DNA of 64,000 bases from Proteles cristata cristata (Eukaryota; Chordata; Mammalia; Carnivora; Hyaenidae): assembly GCA_017311185.1 (NCBI GenBank), contig JAESUZ010000468.1, positions 378,501 to 442,500 on the forward strand. The letters are read 5' to 3'. The position numbers and the translations under genes are program-made. Of the stretch, positions 21,876 to 32,837 are shown piece after piece (positions within the stretch are counted from its first letter, which is position 1; each line of letters begins with the position of its first letter). The notes under the pieces were generated by a model, which was given only the letters and a program-made list of their open reading frames with translations, was not told the DNA's origin and searched no databases.

Positions 21876-23690
21876 AAAACTCAAGATTTTATATACAGTA
21901 AATGTATTATGAGAGATGGGCTTCGTTTTTTTTTAAGTCTTCCACAATTTAGTGCTAATGTTGAAATCTTACACGGTATGGGAGTCTGTCCCTTAGAGGA
22001 GGTGTTCAGCTGTGTCTGCTGTTCCCCGCAGGGGGCCTCGGTCCAGGGGACCCTTCATGGACCCCAGGGCCCATTCCTCACCTTCCTTCTTGCCCTGTCT
22101 GACTTTGTTTGCTAATGTCCAGCCCCCCGGATCTTATTCCTGTTTCTGACACCAGCCAATCCCATTAGGTTGAGGACTCTGTACTTCCTATCTCTTAGTC
22201 TGGAACATTCTGAGCTCAGAGCCCTATAACCCTCAGCCTTCCCTTCTATCTCCCTGGAATTTTTCTAAGAAGCAACCAGCAAACACCTTCTTCCTCATGA
22301 TTCTAAGGCATCCAGGCTGCCTTTCTCAAATGAGCTTCTTCCCAAAAGGACAATGCCGAGGTACAGGAGGGCAGAGGTAGGGACCGAGGGAATGATCGGT
22401 GACCAGAGGACCACTATGACATTTGAATTATTTTAGCAATAACCCAAGAACAGTGCTGCACACTTAGAAGATATACGGTACACGTGTGGGTTATGAGTTA
22501 ACAAATTAATGAAGTTATAAAATAAATGAATGAACATGTTCTGCTGATATGAAGTACAAGGACTGCATTGTGGAGAGCATCTAGTAGCCTATTCTTATTA
22601 AAATCAATCATGAATCGCCAAAATAGAATATGCTCAGAACAGAAAATAAAGACTTATTTTATGAGATGTAACTGTATTTAATGTTCCTCGCACCATATTT
22701 AAAACCTTCAGAAAGCTTGAATTTGTAAACAGTGATCACAAATTGATATTATATATATTTATGAGCAGTGTTCAAAAAGTGTAGCAGGTTAATTACTGAT
22801 ACATTACACAGAGTTCGATATTTTCATTAGTAGTATAATATCTGGTTGAGAGTAAGTAAGTAACACAAAATCAATCCATTGTTAACTATTTGTGAACTAG
22901 TACACTCTGAGATTTGAATGTCTGACGATTCTATACAAAGCCTGAGAAGTGATTTTGGAACATTAAGAAAAGGTTCCATTCCCCAAATCCATTGCCGGTG
23001 GTTAAAGTTTGTGGAGAAGAGATTATGAATGGCAAAGTGTAGTGGAAGCAGTTTACGCCCTTTTCCTCTTATTATAATAAGATTATCTAATCAAATATCA
23101 TGTGAACAAAGTAAAGTTATAGTTTCTATTAAAAATAGGTTGAAATATTTTTTAAAGACTCTAAAGTCAACTGATAAGAAATTACCAATGACCTAGGTGT
23201 GGACAAGAAAGCTACTTATTTTTGAAAAAAAAAAAATTAAAAGTCGAAGATTCTGCACTGAGATTGCTTGGCAAGTTTTTGCCTTCTCTTTCCATTTTAA
23301 AGAAATGTATAAAAGGAAACATAGGGTATGGTTTATATAAAAAACAAAAACAAAAACCCAGTGATTAATCTAACTTGAAAAAATGACTTGGCCTTCATTG
23401 GTGAGTGAATGTAGGTTGATAAATTTTAGTTAAAATTAAAAAAAAGTGAGATGAGAGTTTTAAGAATTTTCTCCATTACTGTCTCTAAGACTTCAGCTAT
23501 ATTTGGCTAGACGGAGTCACAGACGATAAAAAGTATTCCAGCCTGTCTTCCCACAGGTAAATGCAGGAAGGTATTTTGGTAATAAAACAGGAAAGATAGT
23601 TTGCCATTTCTTTTCTATTTATGCTGTTCAGTTGTTAAGGCAAGTAATTCGTTCAAGTTGTCTTACTTTGATAAAACTTCCAACGGCAAA
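21876..23690. other. AT-rich unique sequence, no gene seen
   Basis: No repeat or gene recognised. The minor GC-richer patch at 21960-22110 yields a short open frame only. Confidence 0.45.
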
Positions 23691-24010
23691 TGGTAAGAAG
23701 ACGATGACTTGGAACAGGTTTCTTGAAAAAATCAAATTGAAATCAGATTACCTTATTAGTGTCACCAGATACTAAGTGGCAATGACAGTATCTTCAAAAT
23801 TCTGAAGGAAGAAAATTTGAACTTAATATTTCAAGCCAGTAAAATGGCAATTAAGCACGTGAATGAAAAAAAACCTCCTCGGTTATAAAAGACTTGTAAC
23901 ATTTACTTTACCTAGAAAGGTCACTCTGGGGAAGCTACCCCCAAACTGGAAATGGAGGGGAACATTCACAGGGAAGAACTGGATAATCTCTAAAATCTAC
24001 AAATCAGTAT
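23690..24010 (+). mobile_element. possible L1 fragment
   Basis: The text 'aaaattctgaaggaagaaaatttgaacttaatatttcaagccagtaaaatggcaatt', followed by 'ctagaaaggtcactctggggaagctaccccc', resembles a segment found in old L1 elements ('aaagtgctgaaggaaaaaa...ataccc'). The match is weak and short. Confidence 0.35.
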
Positions 24011-24273
24011 TTCATACACTTTGGTACTGGTTAGTATTATAATCATGTTTAGGCATTATTTGTATAATAATATTTAATTTCATAAAAATGTTCTAAAGTA
24101 CGGAGACATAATTAAGTGGTGCTTTAGGGCCTACAGGGAAGTCACACCTGCAAAGTTACTTTTAGCTTTTCCTAATCTATCATTCCAAGAGATGAATAAA
24201 ATAGAAGAAAGAATAAGAATGCTCATAAGAGACCTGCAAACTTTAGGATCCTATTTTAAAATGTTTACCCATA

Positions 24274-24480
24274 GGGGCTCCTAGGTGGCTCAGTCGGTTG
24301 AGTGTCCGAATCTTGATTTCCGCTCAAGTCATGATCTCATGGTAATTGCGATCAAGCTCCGCTTCCAGCTTTATGCCGAGTGTGCGGAGCCTGCTTGGGA
24401 TTCTCTCTTTCCTTCTGTCTCTGCTCCTCCCCTGCCTGTGCTCTCTCTCTCTCAAAATAAATAAATAAACTTAAAAAGAA
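24274..24480 (+). mobile_element. carnivore SINE, older subfamily
   Basis: Head GGGGCTCCTAGGTGGCTCAG, TCATGATCTCATGG, 'gagtgtgcggagcctgcttgggattctctctttcc', a CT-rich stretch, then AAATAAATAAATAAACTTAAAAAG. The CpG-bearing middle is diverged. Flanking TSDs are not clear. Confidence 0.9.
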
Positions 24481-25185
24481 TATCTACTTATAGAATTTTT
24501 TTTTTTTTGGAAAATGCTTGTAATAAGACACTTAAAATTCTTCAGCTTCATGTTTCAGCTTAGTAACAATTTCAAGGCCAACTTTAAGGAAAAAGAACAC
24601 AAAATTATGAAAGCTTAATTAGGCACCGAAGGCAACACTTAGGATAAGAAAGGAAATCACAAAAATTACAAAGTTATAAAAACTTGCAAATATCACAGAC
24701 TCCAACAAATGCATCGTAATTACATAGTATGTTCTTAATCAAGTGTGTGCTGTGGTTTCTGAATTGCAGTTGGAGATATCAGTATGAGCTTGTGGTTTTA
24801 AATATAGATCCAGCTAGATAGGTATAAAAATAAATACATATGTGTTAATACACATACATGTATTTCCCATGTCTGTCTGCTGAGGGCACTGGGGAGAAAT
24901 TACAACTTAACAGCAATGAACACACACAGCCTGCATCTTGCTTTCTGAATACCATCTCCAACAAAAGGCACTACGGCTTTCTGGGAAAGTGGTTGATTCC
25001 AGACGTGCGGCAAGGAACATACCACATGAGACTGCCATGTCTTGTGCATCTGGAAAATAAAGAATAGCTGGGAAAATGGTAGGGTTGTGTCAAAAGGGCA
25101 CAGGAACAAACATGAAGAAGTCCCCAATGGCTAGAGTTGAAATAACTTGAGCAACAAAATAAAAAAAAAAGGATTAGATTTTAAC
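24481..25185. other. AT-rich unique sequence
   Basis: No gene or named repeat. Short open frames at 24858-25067 (plus) and 24900-25127 (minus) overlap each other and have no family resemblance. Confidence 0.45.
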
Positions 25186-25189
25186 CCAT

Positions 25190-26150
25190 GGAATAAAATT
25201 AATATTCATGAGTCTACACGATATAAAAAAATGAATAAATGAATAAATGGGAGAGAAGTGACAAATCCTCCCTACAGAATAATTCAGATTAATAAATGTA
25301 AAAGAAATGAGGGAGATGCAAAATCACCCGTAGGCAAAGCCCGCAGTAATAATTAATGCAGGAGGATCCACCGATGGCCCCCAAACTCGATGGGCAACGC
25401 TTGTAAGAGAATCGGAATGTATGCATGTACTCGAAGGCTCTTCCCCAAGGTATTTACGAGTGACAAAGGAGAAATTATGATTATACAATGGAGAAACACC
25501 TTAACCAAGTGATGGAGATTAGCACCCCAAGTAATACGAGCTTTTGGCAACATAGTGCCCCTGGTAGGAAGCACTGACGAGAACACTACATCGCTTCCAC
25601 GGTACTCTTGTTCCAAATCGTAATCTCAGTCTAATCCTACGCAAACGTCAGACAAGCCAAACCAAGACACATTCCACAAATGAACCGAGCAGGTCTCGCC
25701 AAAAGAATCAAGGTCATGAAAGACAAGGCAAGTGAAGAACCATCGCTGAGCAGAGTTGTTTAGGGAGGTACAACATACACATGGTGTGGATTCTTGGATT
25801 GGCTCCTGGAACAGAAAATGGACACTAGGGGAAATTTGCATGAGATTTGTATTTTAGTTAATAGCATTACACCACTGTTAATGTCCTGGTTTTGACAGCA
25901 GTATAATGCTTACAGAAGTTGCTAATGTCGGAGTAGACCTTTGAACCAAGGGCGATCTTGGCAAAGTCAGGAATCACTGTGATTCTCGGCACTGGGGGAG
26001 GACTGTTACTGACGACAGGTGGGTAGAGGCCACTGGATGCTACTGGGGAATCTGGGGGAGGTAGGGGAAGGGAATACCCGAACTCTTCCACCATTTTGGC
26101 AACTTTTCTGCAAATCTAAGTTATTGCAAAAGGGAAAGTTAATATCTTAA
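25190..26150 (+). mobile_element. old L1 3' UTR, plus strand, carrying a nested MER5A
   Basis: Typical L1M-class 3' UTR blocks occur in order: 'ggagaaacaccttaaccaagtgatggagattagcacc', 'caaggtcatgaaagacaaggcaagtgaagaac', 'ggattcttggattggctcctggaacagaaaatggacactagggg', 'gttaatgtcctggttttgaca' and 'ttttggcaacttttctgcaaatctaagttattgcaaaa'. The terminal A-rich end is near 26150. No coding part is present. Confidence 0.7.
25936..26058 (+). mobile_element. MER5A fragment (hAT-Charlie DNA transposon)
   Basis: 'ctttgaaccaagggcgatcttgg' followed by 'ggcactgggggaggactgttactgacgacaggtgggtagaggccactggatgctactgggg' matches the left two-thirds of MER5A (gggggcgattttg...gtgctactggcatctagtgggtagaggcc). It interrupts the L1 3' UTR, so it integrated after that L1. 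It is a non-autonomous element without coding capacity. Confidence 0.65.
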
Positions 26151-26344
26151 AAAAAGGGATTCAGCAAATGCCTTAAGGGGAAATTCTCCAGATAGTGAGT
26201 GTTTTATTCTGAACCTTCCTTTTCTAAAGTATCTTAACTTGTTAAGTTTTCACTGTCTTAGAAGTTCCAAAGTCCAGTTTTTCTCTCCACAGCATTGTGA
26301 GATTACCAAAGGTGGGCTGAAAATAGGAGTCCGCTGGCTACCTT

Positions 26345-28810
26345 ATTTAACAACTCTACTGACTTGTCTTTACATACCATCCAATTCACCTAAGTATTCA
26401 ATTCAGAAATTTTTCTATATTCACTAAATCGTGTGACCATCATCACCACGATCTGGTGTTAGAATTTTTCTTCACCCCCATATATTTTTTCATGTCCTTT
26501 ACAGTTAACCTCTATTCCCACCTCTCCCCCAGACAACCATTAATTTTTGTTCAATCTCTACAGATTTGCCTTTTCTAGACTTTTCATATATATGCAGTCA
26601 TGCAACGTACAGTGCTTTGTGTCTGGATTCTTTTGCTTAGCATAATGCTTTTGGGTTCTTCCGTGTTGTAGCATGTAGCGGTACATCGTTTCTTTTTATT
26701 GCCAAATAGTGTTTGTTGTATCAGTACTCAAGATTTCATTTATCCATTCATCAGTTGATAGGTACTTGGATTGTTTCCACTTTTGGTTATGAATTATGCC
26801 TCTATGAACATTTGTATACAAGTCTTTGTGGGAACATATGTTTTCATTTTCCTAGTAATAGAATTACTGGGTCATAAGACACATTTATGTCTAATTTGCT
26901 CAGAGACTACTGCGCTGTTTTCTAGCAGCTCTGCCATTTTACCTTCACACCAGCAATGTATATAGGGACCAATTTTCCACGTCTTTACCCAAACTTGGTG
27001 TTGTGAAACACTTCGATTACAGCAATCCTAGTCTGTGTGTGAGGTGGTATCTTATTGTGGCTCTTCGTTGTGTTTACTCAGTAATTGATGGTATTGGAAC
27101 ATCTTTTCACGTGCTTATTGGCCATTTGGTGCATCTCATTGGGAACATTTTTATTTGAACCTCTTGCTTATTTTTGAACTATTTACCTTCTTAGCATTGA
27201 ATTATAAGAGTTCTTTATATACTCTGGATACAAAGCCTTTTTAGGACATAAAATTTGCAAATAGTTCATCCTGGTCTGTGGCTTACCTTTTTTACTTTAT
27301 TAATGGTATATTTTGAAGTGAAAAGCTTTTAAATTTTGATTAAATTCAGCTTGTCAAATTTTTCTTTTATCAAAAGTATACTTCTGATGTTTTCTCTAAG
27401 AATTCTTAGCCTAACTCAATGTCACAAAGATGTTGTATTTCTTTGAAGAATTTTATAGCTTTAACCCTTACATCCGGGTGCTTATTCATTTTGAATTAAT
27501 ACTTGTGTACGGTTGAATGAAGTGTCTAGCTAAATAATTTTTTTTCCATGTAGATACCCAGTTCCAATACTATTTGTTAAAAGGTCTATCCTTTCCTCAA
27601 TTGAATTGGCCCCACTGACTTCCTTAAGTTGGATTTTTACTTCTTCCTTTGCTCATTTGTTGTCCTCACAGAAAGAGGGTACCTATTGATTTTTATTTAA
27701 CTTGTATTTAGTCACTTTAATGAACAATCTAATTTGATTCTTTTTCTATGTAGTAAAAATCATCTTCGACTGATGATAATTTCATGTTTTCCTTTCCAAT
27801 AATTTTCTTCTGAATATATTTTTATCTTATTGCATCGATTTGGAATTCCAAAGTGATGTTGGGGAAAAATACAGTTAGTTGTTCTTATCATATTTTGACT
27901 TCACTGAAATATTTCTAATGTTTCATCGCTTACTATGAAATACTTGCTGTGAGTTTTGGAAGATATATTTCCCAGCCTGCTTGAGAACTTTCTATCCTAA
28001 TTTATTATATATTATTAAAAAACAGGAACAGCTGTTAAATTCTATTCAGTGTCCCTCTGTTTCTTTTTCTTTCTGCGTCTAATGAAATGCTTAGGTAATT
28101 TTTTTTAACAATTAATGCAATAAATCCTGTTAATAGATTTCCTATATTTGAATTACGGAATGGGATAAACTTGCTTCTGTGTACTGTGCTATCATTTTTT
28201 GTTGTTGTTGGATTCACTAGGTTAATACTTAGAATTTCTTAAACCGATATGAATAAATGAGTTGAAACTATATTTTTTAGTTTTTCTTATGTTTACCTGG
28301 CTCTGTTTTTCCTGTTACCTTCATAAATTTGTCTGGGAAGTTCTCCATGGTTTTTCAAGCTATAAGATAGTCTAACTGACAGAAGGAATTGTTGAGTCCC
28401 TTGAAAGCTGATAAATAATTTGGTGTCTGAAAACTTCTTGTGGTGGATATTTGAGAATCTTTTAAATGTCTTTTAAAATTATTAGTGTAATAGGGGTTTT
28501 TTGTTTTACCATCTCTCCCTTTTGAAAGACAATTTTGGTAACATGTTTCCATACCATTTCATTTGCTTTGTACGTCCAAATGGTTGGAATGACTCTGTGA
28601 GCACAGTATTTTGTTCGTCATTTAAAATCTTTTATGTTTATCTGTTTACTCTCCCCTTTTCCAGCATCGGTGTTGGTAATGTATATTTATATTCCCTCTC
28701 ACTCTCTCTCATTTTACTTTGTCTGTTTTATTGGCCCTTTCAAAGAACTTCTGCTTTGCTTTCCATCAATTTCTGGTACTTATTAACCTTTATATCTCTA
28801 CTTTCTAGCA
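26345..28810 (-). mobile_element. L1 LINE, 3' UTR through part of ORF2
   Basis: The complement of an old L1 runs leftwards. From 26345: 'ttacataccatccaattcacc', 'gtgaccatcatcaccacgatct', 'ttgccttttctagacttttcatata', 'ttcatttatccattcatcagttgataggtacttgg', 'ttataagagttctttatatactctggatac' and 'tttgaattaatacttgtgtacgg'. It ends with the ORF2 complement ('ggccctttcaaagaacttctgctttgc') near 28790. About 2.4 kb is retained. The ORF2 frame is destroyed by stops and indels. It is 5'-truncated, as is usual for L1. Confidence 0.75.
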
Positions 28811-29330
28811 CACAGCACTTGCTCAGAAGAAGTTTGCTGAAAAGCATGTTTTCACAACAGAGAAAATGGTAGAAGCAGAAAAAGATGTGTTGAGAATCCT
28901 GTATTTCTCAGACATTGACTTTTGTATCTAATCTTTCAGTAAACATTTAATTGTCCTCTTTTGCCAAGCAGAGTATATTCTTATGACTTGAAAAGCAGGC
29001 CTGGCATCTGTTGAGGTGTTTACGTTGCCTTTGTTTGGGGGAGTCTCCACTGAAATCGTCATTTGTAAGTAGGGTTCCTTGGAAAGCTTTCGGACTGTTG
29101 GTGAAACTCCCAAGACTTCCATACTCTGGGTATCCAGACTTCAGAATTTAAAGGACTTTAGAACTTAACGCTACAGGAAGAGCTCTGCCCTCTTTAAGGC
29201 ACATGGGAAATGGAGTCACGCGTGATACTAGACGGTGTCCCGTGGAGCAGGTGCCTGGTCGCTTCTTCACCACGGGACAGCTGACTGGCCCACAGACAGT
29301 GGTCTCACACCTCTTCCCAGTCTAGGGTGC
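28811..29330. other. unique sequence flanking the CpG island
   Basis: GC content rises steadily from about 29160 towards the island. No repeat recognised, apart from a weak MIR-like 'cacacagcacttgctcagaagaa' near 28808-28835. Confidence 0.4.
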
Positions 29331-29821
29331 CCCTCAGAAGCTCGCCCGGCTGCTCTTGGCTTCTTCTAGAAGACCGGCCTTCTCAGCTGTCGCCCTGGCC
29401 GTGGGATGGGGACGGGAGAAGGGCTCCTCCCAGCCATCCTGCGGGAGAACGGGGAAGACGGCACGCTCTGTAACCCCAGCACTGCGACAGGCTCGCCGAC
29501 GGGGACATTCTGAGAAGAGGTGGGCCAGCTCCTGTCTGCTCTCTGCAGACATGAAGCCACACAGCTTAGCTTGGTCTCCATTTCCAGGGAGGGCCGGGAG
29601 CGGTGGGTCTGCCAAGCTGACCGTGCTGTGGCCTGAAGGGTGAGGGCAGCGAGGCCCTGAAGCCAGGAGGGCTCCTCCTGAGACAGGCGGGGTCCCCACC
29701 TCCGTGTTTTCTGCCGGGGGGTGGGGGGGTCGGCGAAGGGCCCCCAGGATGCCCCGCCTCAGCCGCAGGAGGGGAATTTCAGGACTGTGTTCCTTCCCAC
29801 TGCTTTGCTTTCGACATCACT

Positions 29822-29839
29822 GGGGTGGGGTGGGGAGGG
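29822..29839 (+). promoter_or_regulatory. G-quadruplex motif
   Basis: Four G-runs of 4, 4, 4 and 3 separated by single bases (ggggtggggtggggaggg) satisfy the canonical four-tract G4 pattern. It sits inside the CpG island, next to a GC box. A further G-rich run (gggggg t ggggggg) is at about 29716-29730. Confidence 0.85.
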
Positions 29840-29983
29840 CACGGGGCGCGGAGTGGGCGGGCTGTGGGGCCTCCCGTTTCTAGAGCAGGGTGCTGTCTCT
29901 GCAACATGTGCAGGCACCCACCGGATCGCGGCCCTACAAACCCCTGCCCCGTGCAACTTCAACGCTCTTAGAGGTTTTGTTTC

Positions 29984-30008
29984 TTGCTTTGTTTTGTTTT
30001 GTTTTGTT
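29984..30008 (+). repeat. (TTTTG)n short tract
   Basis: A pentanucleotide run 'tttgttttgttttgttttgtt' inside the otherwise GC-rich island. No SINE is attached. Confidence 0.85.
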
Positions 30009-30019
30009 AGCTCCGGGGG

Positions 30020-31189
30020 TCAGACACCAGTTGGACACAACAGGACTCTCGGGTCAGCTTGCCGCCAGCCTCTGCCTCCGACATTTCTAGCGCGGTCATT
30101 AGAGCTCGCTGGCAACACCCCCGCGGGGGCAGCGAGGCCTTTGGCCCCCCCGCAGAAGCCAACCGTCTTTGCCTGCGCAGGCCACGCCACCACCGGGTGA
30201 CCCCCCCCGCAGGTCCCTAAATGAGGAAAGGCGCCCGGAGCGCTGCTTGCCAGCGGCGGGCCCCACGTGGTGCCGGCCCGGGACGCGCAGGGCGGGCGCG
30301 GGAGGGGCGCCCACATCTGCTGCGGGGGTCCCGCAGCTGCCCAGGCCGCGGGCCCATCCATCACCCGGGTGACGGAGCCACCGCTGCGAGGGGCTTCTCC
30401 CCCGCGGGCCGCCCCGCCCCCCGCACACCCCGCGCTGTCAGTCAGCTCGAGGGTGAACTCTGTTTCACCTCCTGACCTCCCACTCAACCCGGCGCCCAGG
30501 GAAGTGCGAACAGAGCCTCCGAGGGGCCAGGAGGCCCGGGCGCCCAGCCGGCCCCTCCCGGCCGCCCCCACCGCTGCCGTGGGTCCGCACGTGCACGCGT
30601 GGGGCCGGCCGCGGCCCGCGCCCACCTGCGCACACGCGGCCCCAGCGGGGCGCCCCGGCTTCTGCAGCCGCGCAGCTCTTCTGTGCCCGGGACCCTGCAG
30701 GCGTCGGCAAGAGAGGGGCGGCTGCGCGTCAGCGCCCCTTCCTACAGAAGGCGGCAGGGGGGTGTGCGGAGGAGTTAAGGGCCTCTCCTCCCCAGGGCTC
30801 GCTGGCCTGGCCGGACAGACCCCGGGCCCCCTGGCGGGTTCCCCTGCCCCGGCCACGCTGCGGCCTGACCTCAGGCCTGCTGTCGGGCCCTTCGCCCCGA
30901 AGACCTGGCCCAGCACAGGCTTCCCGTGGCTCTCCCTGACTCTACAACAGGAAACGCAGGGAGCAGAGCTTGTTCTCACAGACGCTCTCCTGCAGGGGCG
31001 AAGGGAAAAGACTGAGAGCTCTGTTAGCCCAGAAGCCCAGATGGAGTGAGAGCAGGGCAGGGGCTGATGGAGTGAGAGCAGGGCAGGGGCTGTCACGTCA
31101 GCGGGCCAGCAGCCTGCCGCCTCCTGAGAGCCTCCAGGCGAGGGTGGGAGGGCCTGGGGTGGAGGCCCTGGGAAGATTCTAGAGCCCAA
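30020..31189 (-). other. 389-codon open frame in CpG island, probably not coding
   Basis: The longest frame in the window starts MGSRIFPGPPPQALPPSPGG and is rich in Pro, Ala, Gly and Arg throughout. There is no domain, repeat or membrane segment. It overlaps an equally open 260-codon plus-strand frame (30267-31049). Both are explained by the scarcity of AT-rich stop codons in GC-rich DNA. A real exon cannot be excluded without conservation or transcript data. Confidence 0.12.
31040..31091. repeat. perfect 26-bp tandem duplication
   Basis: Two identical 26-bp units (beginning gatggagtgagagcaggg, ending caggggct) lie at 31040-31065 and 31066-31091, at the 3' edge of the CpG island. The absence of mismatches implies a recent event or homogenisation. 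Confidence 0.97.
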
Positions 31190-31726
31190 GAGGTAGAGCC
31201 TTCAGGAACCCCTGGGCCCCATAGGAGAGCGCTGTGTCCAATTCCATACGGATTCTAGAGAGGAGAGTTTAGAATAGGAATAAAACCATTACTATGTAGT
31301 TACTTGTTGAACATAATTGATAAATGTATTGATGTATATTGATTCTGACAGGCTGCCTTAAACTATTAACAACACCTGGATTCTGGATTCTAGTGCCATT
31401 TCGTCATTTAGTATCATACATGTGAGTATATTTCCATCTTTATAAGGTCTCAAGTTATGACAATATTTCCAGTTATTTTATACTTGGTTTGCTCTGTTAT
31501 AACCCTTGTGAATTTAGGGATATTGCAGATTTAATTAATTCTGAGAATGGATAAAACTCGTGAAATAGTTGGACTCTATCTCAGGACAGACTGAATACTT
31601 AACAATTTGACACAGGCATAAAATATAGCTTTATATTTCTATGTTCATGTGTTACATGCCAGCTCAAATGCATGGAAGAATTATAAACTTCATTCATCGA
31701 GTAATGTTTTTAAAATAATCATTTGT
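31092..31726. other. transition from GC-rich to AT-rich unique sequence
   Basis: GC falls sharply after about 31240. No repeat or gene recognised. Confidence 0.45.
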
Positions 31727-32170
31727 TTCGGATTGAATTCTGTCCTCCTTCCCAAAAGGTAAATTAAGGTCCTAATCTCTGGTACTATGAAGGTAACCTT
31801 ATTTGGAAATAGGGTCACTGTGTGTGTAGTTTGTTAAGGTGAGGCCATGCTAGAGTAGGGTGAGCCTTAATCCAATATGGCAGGTGTCCTTATAAGCAAG
31901 GGGAGAGACAGAGAGAGAGGATGGCCATGAGATGAAATGTCCTAGGAGAGATTGGAGTGATGACTCTACAAACCAAAGAACTCCAAGGATTTTCTGCAGA
32001 CACTAGAAGTTAGAAGATGCAGGAAGAATTTTCATATAGATTTCAGAGGGAGCATGGTACCCTCTACATCTTGATTTCAGCCTTCTGGCTTCCAGAACTG
32101 TGAGGGAGAATATTCCTGTTGTTTTAAGCCACGCTGTTTGTGGTACTTTGCTACAGAAACCACAGGAAAC
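31727..32170 (+). mobile_element. MaLR LTR (MLT1-type), plus strand
   Basis: The order follows MLT1: 'ggtcctaatctctggtactatgaaggtaaccttatttggaaatagggtc', 'ttaaggtgaggcca', 'ggtgtccttataagcaaggggagagaca', 'ttctggcttccagaactgtgagggagaata', then 'ttgttttaagccacgctgtttgtggtactttgctacagaaaccacagg' at the 3' end. No internal region follows, so it is a solo LTR of an extinct ERVL-related element. Confidence 0.8.
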
Positions 32171-32374
32171 CCTATAAACCTCTAAGGAAGGGATATGATT
32201 ATCCCACACTTCCCAGATATAACAGACTCTACAACCTCTTTGCTTCCTACAGCATATCTTGGGAGGGTTTGACCAACCCAATGTGGCCACCCCTGCCTGC
32301 TTGGACAGACTTTTGTCTCCATTTGGTTCCTGCATACCTTAAAAGCAGCATGGTTCACAGACCAGTGGCTTGGA

Positions 32375-32837
32375 CAGGGCACAGACCGGAGATGCCCCGG
32401 TCCTGCTCCGGGGCCTGTGACTATGTAGGTTACATGGCAAAGGGGAGGTAAGGCCGCAGATGGAGTCAAAGCCACTAGGCCGCTCACTTTACAACAGGGA
32501 GATTATCTGGGTGGGCCTGGTGTGATCGTGAGGATGCTCAACAGTGGAAGACGAGTAAGAAAGAGCCAGAGAGACAGCAGTGTGGGAAGGGAGCAGCCGG
32601 GGAAGAGGCCACAAGCCTAGGGATGTGGGTTGGTCCCTGAAAGCTGGAAAAGACAAGGGAGGGTGGATTCTCCCCTGGAGCTTCCACAAAGGGACGCACC
32701 TGCCCACCTCCCGATTATAGTCCCGTGAGATCCATGTGGGACGTGATGGGCAGGACAATGAGATGGTAATTCTGTGCTGCTGTCAGCCAGTAAGTTTGGG
32801 GTAACTTGTCGTATCAACAATAGAAAATGAACACAAG
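32375..32837 (+). mobile_element. MaLR LTR (MLT1A-like), plus strand
   Basis: Matching blocks are 'cctgtgactatgtaggttacatggcaaagggg', 'gggagattatctgggtgggcctggtgtgatc', 'gaggccacaagcctagggatgtgggt', 'agctggaaaagacaaggg', 'ggattctcccctggagcttccacaaagggacgcacctgcc' and the 3' end 'gtcagccagtaagtttggggtaacttg...caatagaaaatgaacaca'. It has the same orientation as the LTR about 200 bp upstream but is more similar to MLT1A, so the two are separate insertions and not an LTR pair. Confidence 0.82.

Larger units (their letters stand above)
29330..30965. promoter_or_regulatory. CpG island (strongest at 30110-30960)
   Basis: By eye GC is very high and CpG is frequent. Line 30241-30300 alone holds about 11 CpGs and 30541-30600 about 10, whereas flanking DNA has 0-1 per 60 bases. 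GC-box cores occur at about 29853-29860 (gtgggcggg), 30290-30300 (gggcgggcgcggg) and 30408-30420 (ccgccccgcccc). An E-box-like cacgtgg lies at 30264. No TATA box, exon or splice pattern is convincing. CpG islands commonly mark promoters or distal regulatory elements. The island contains no SINE, L1 or LTR insertion. Confidence 0.85.

Noticed and set aside
29721..30200. 159-codon plus-strand frame in the CpG island
   Set aside because: GC-rich composition lowers stop frequency; it is overlapped by frames on both strands and has no domain.
31727..32837. Two same-strand LTRs as an LTR pair of one provirus
   Set aside because: The two LTRs are of different subfamily type and only about 200 bp apart, with no internal coding sequence. 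They are separate solo LTRs.
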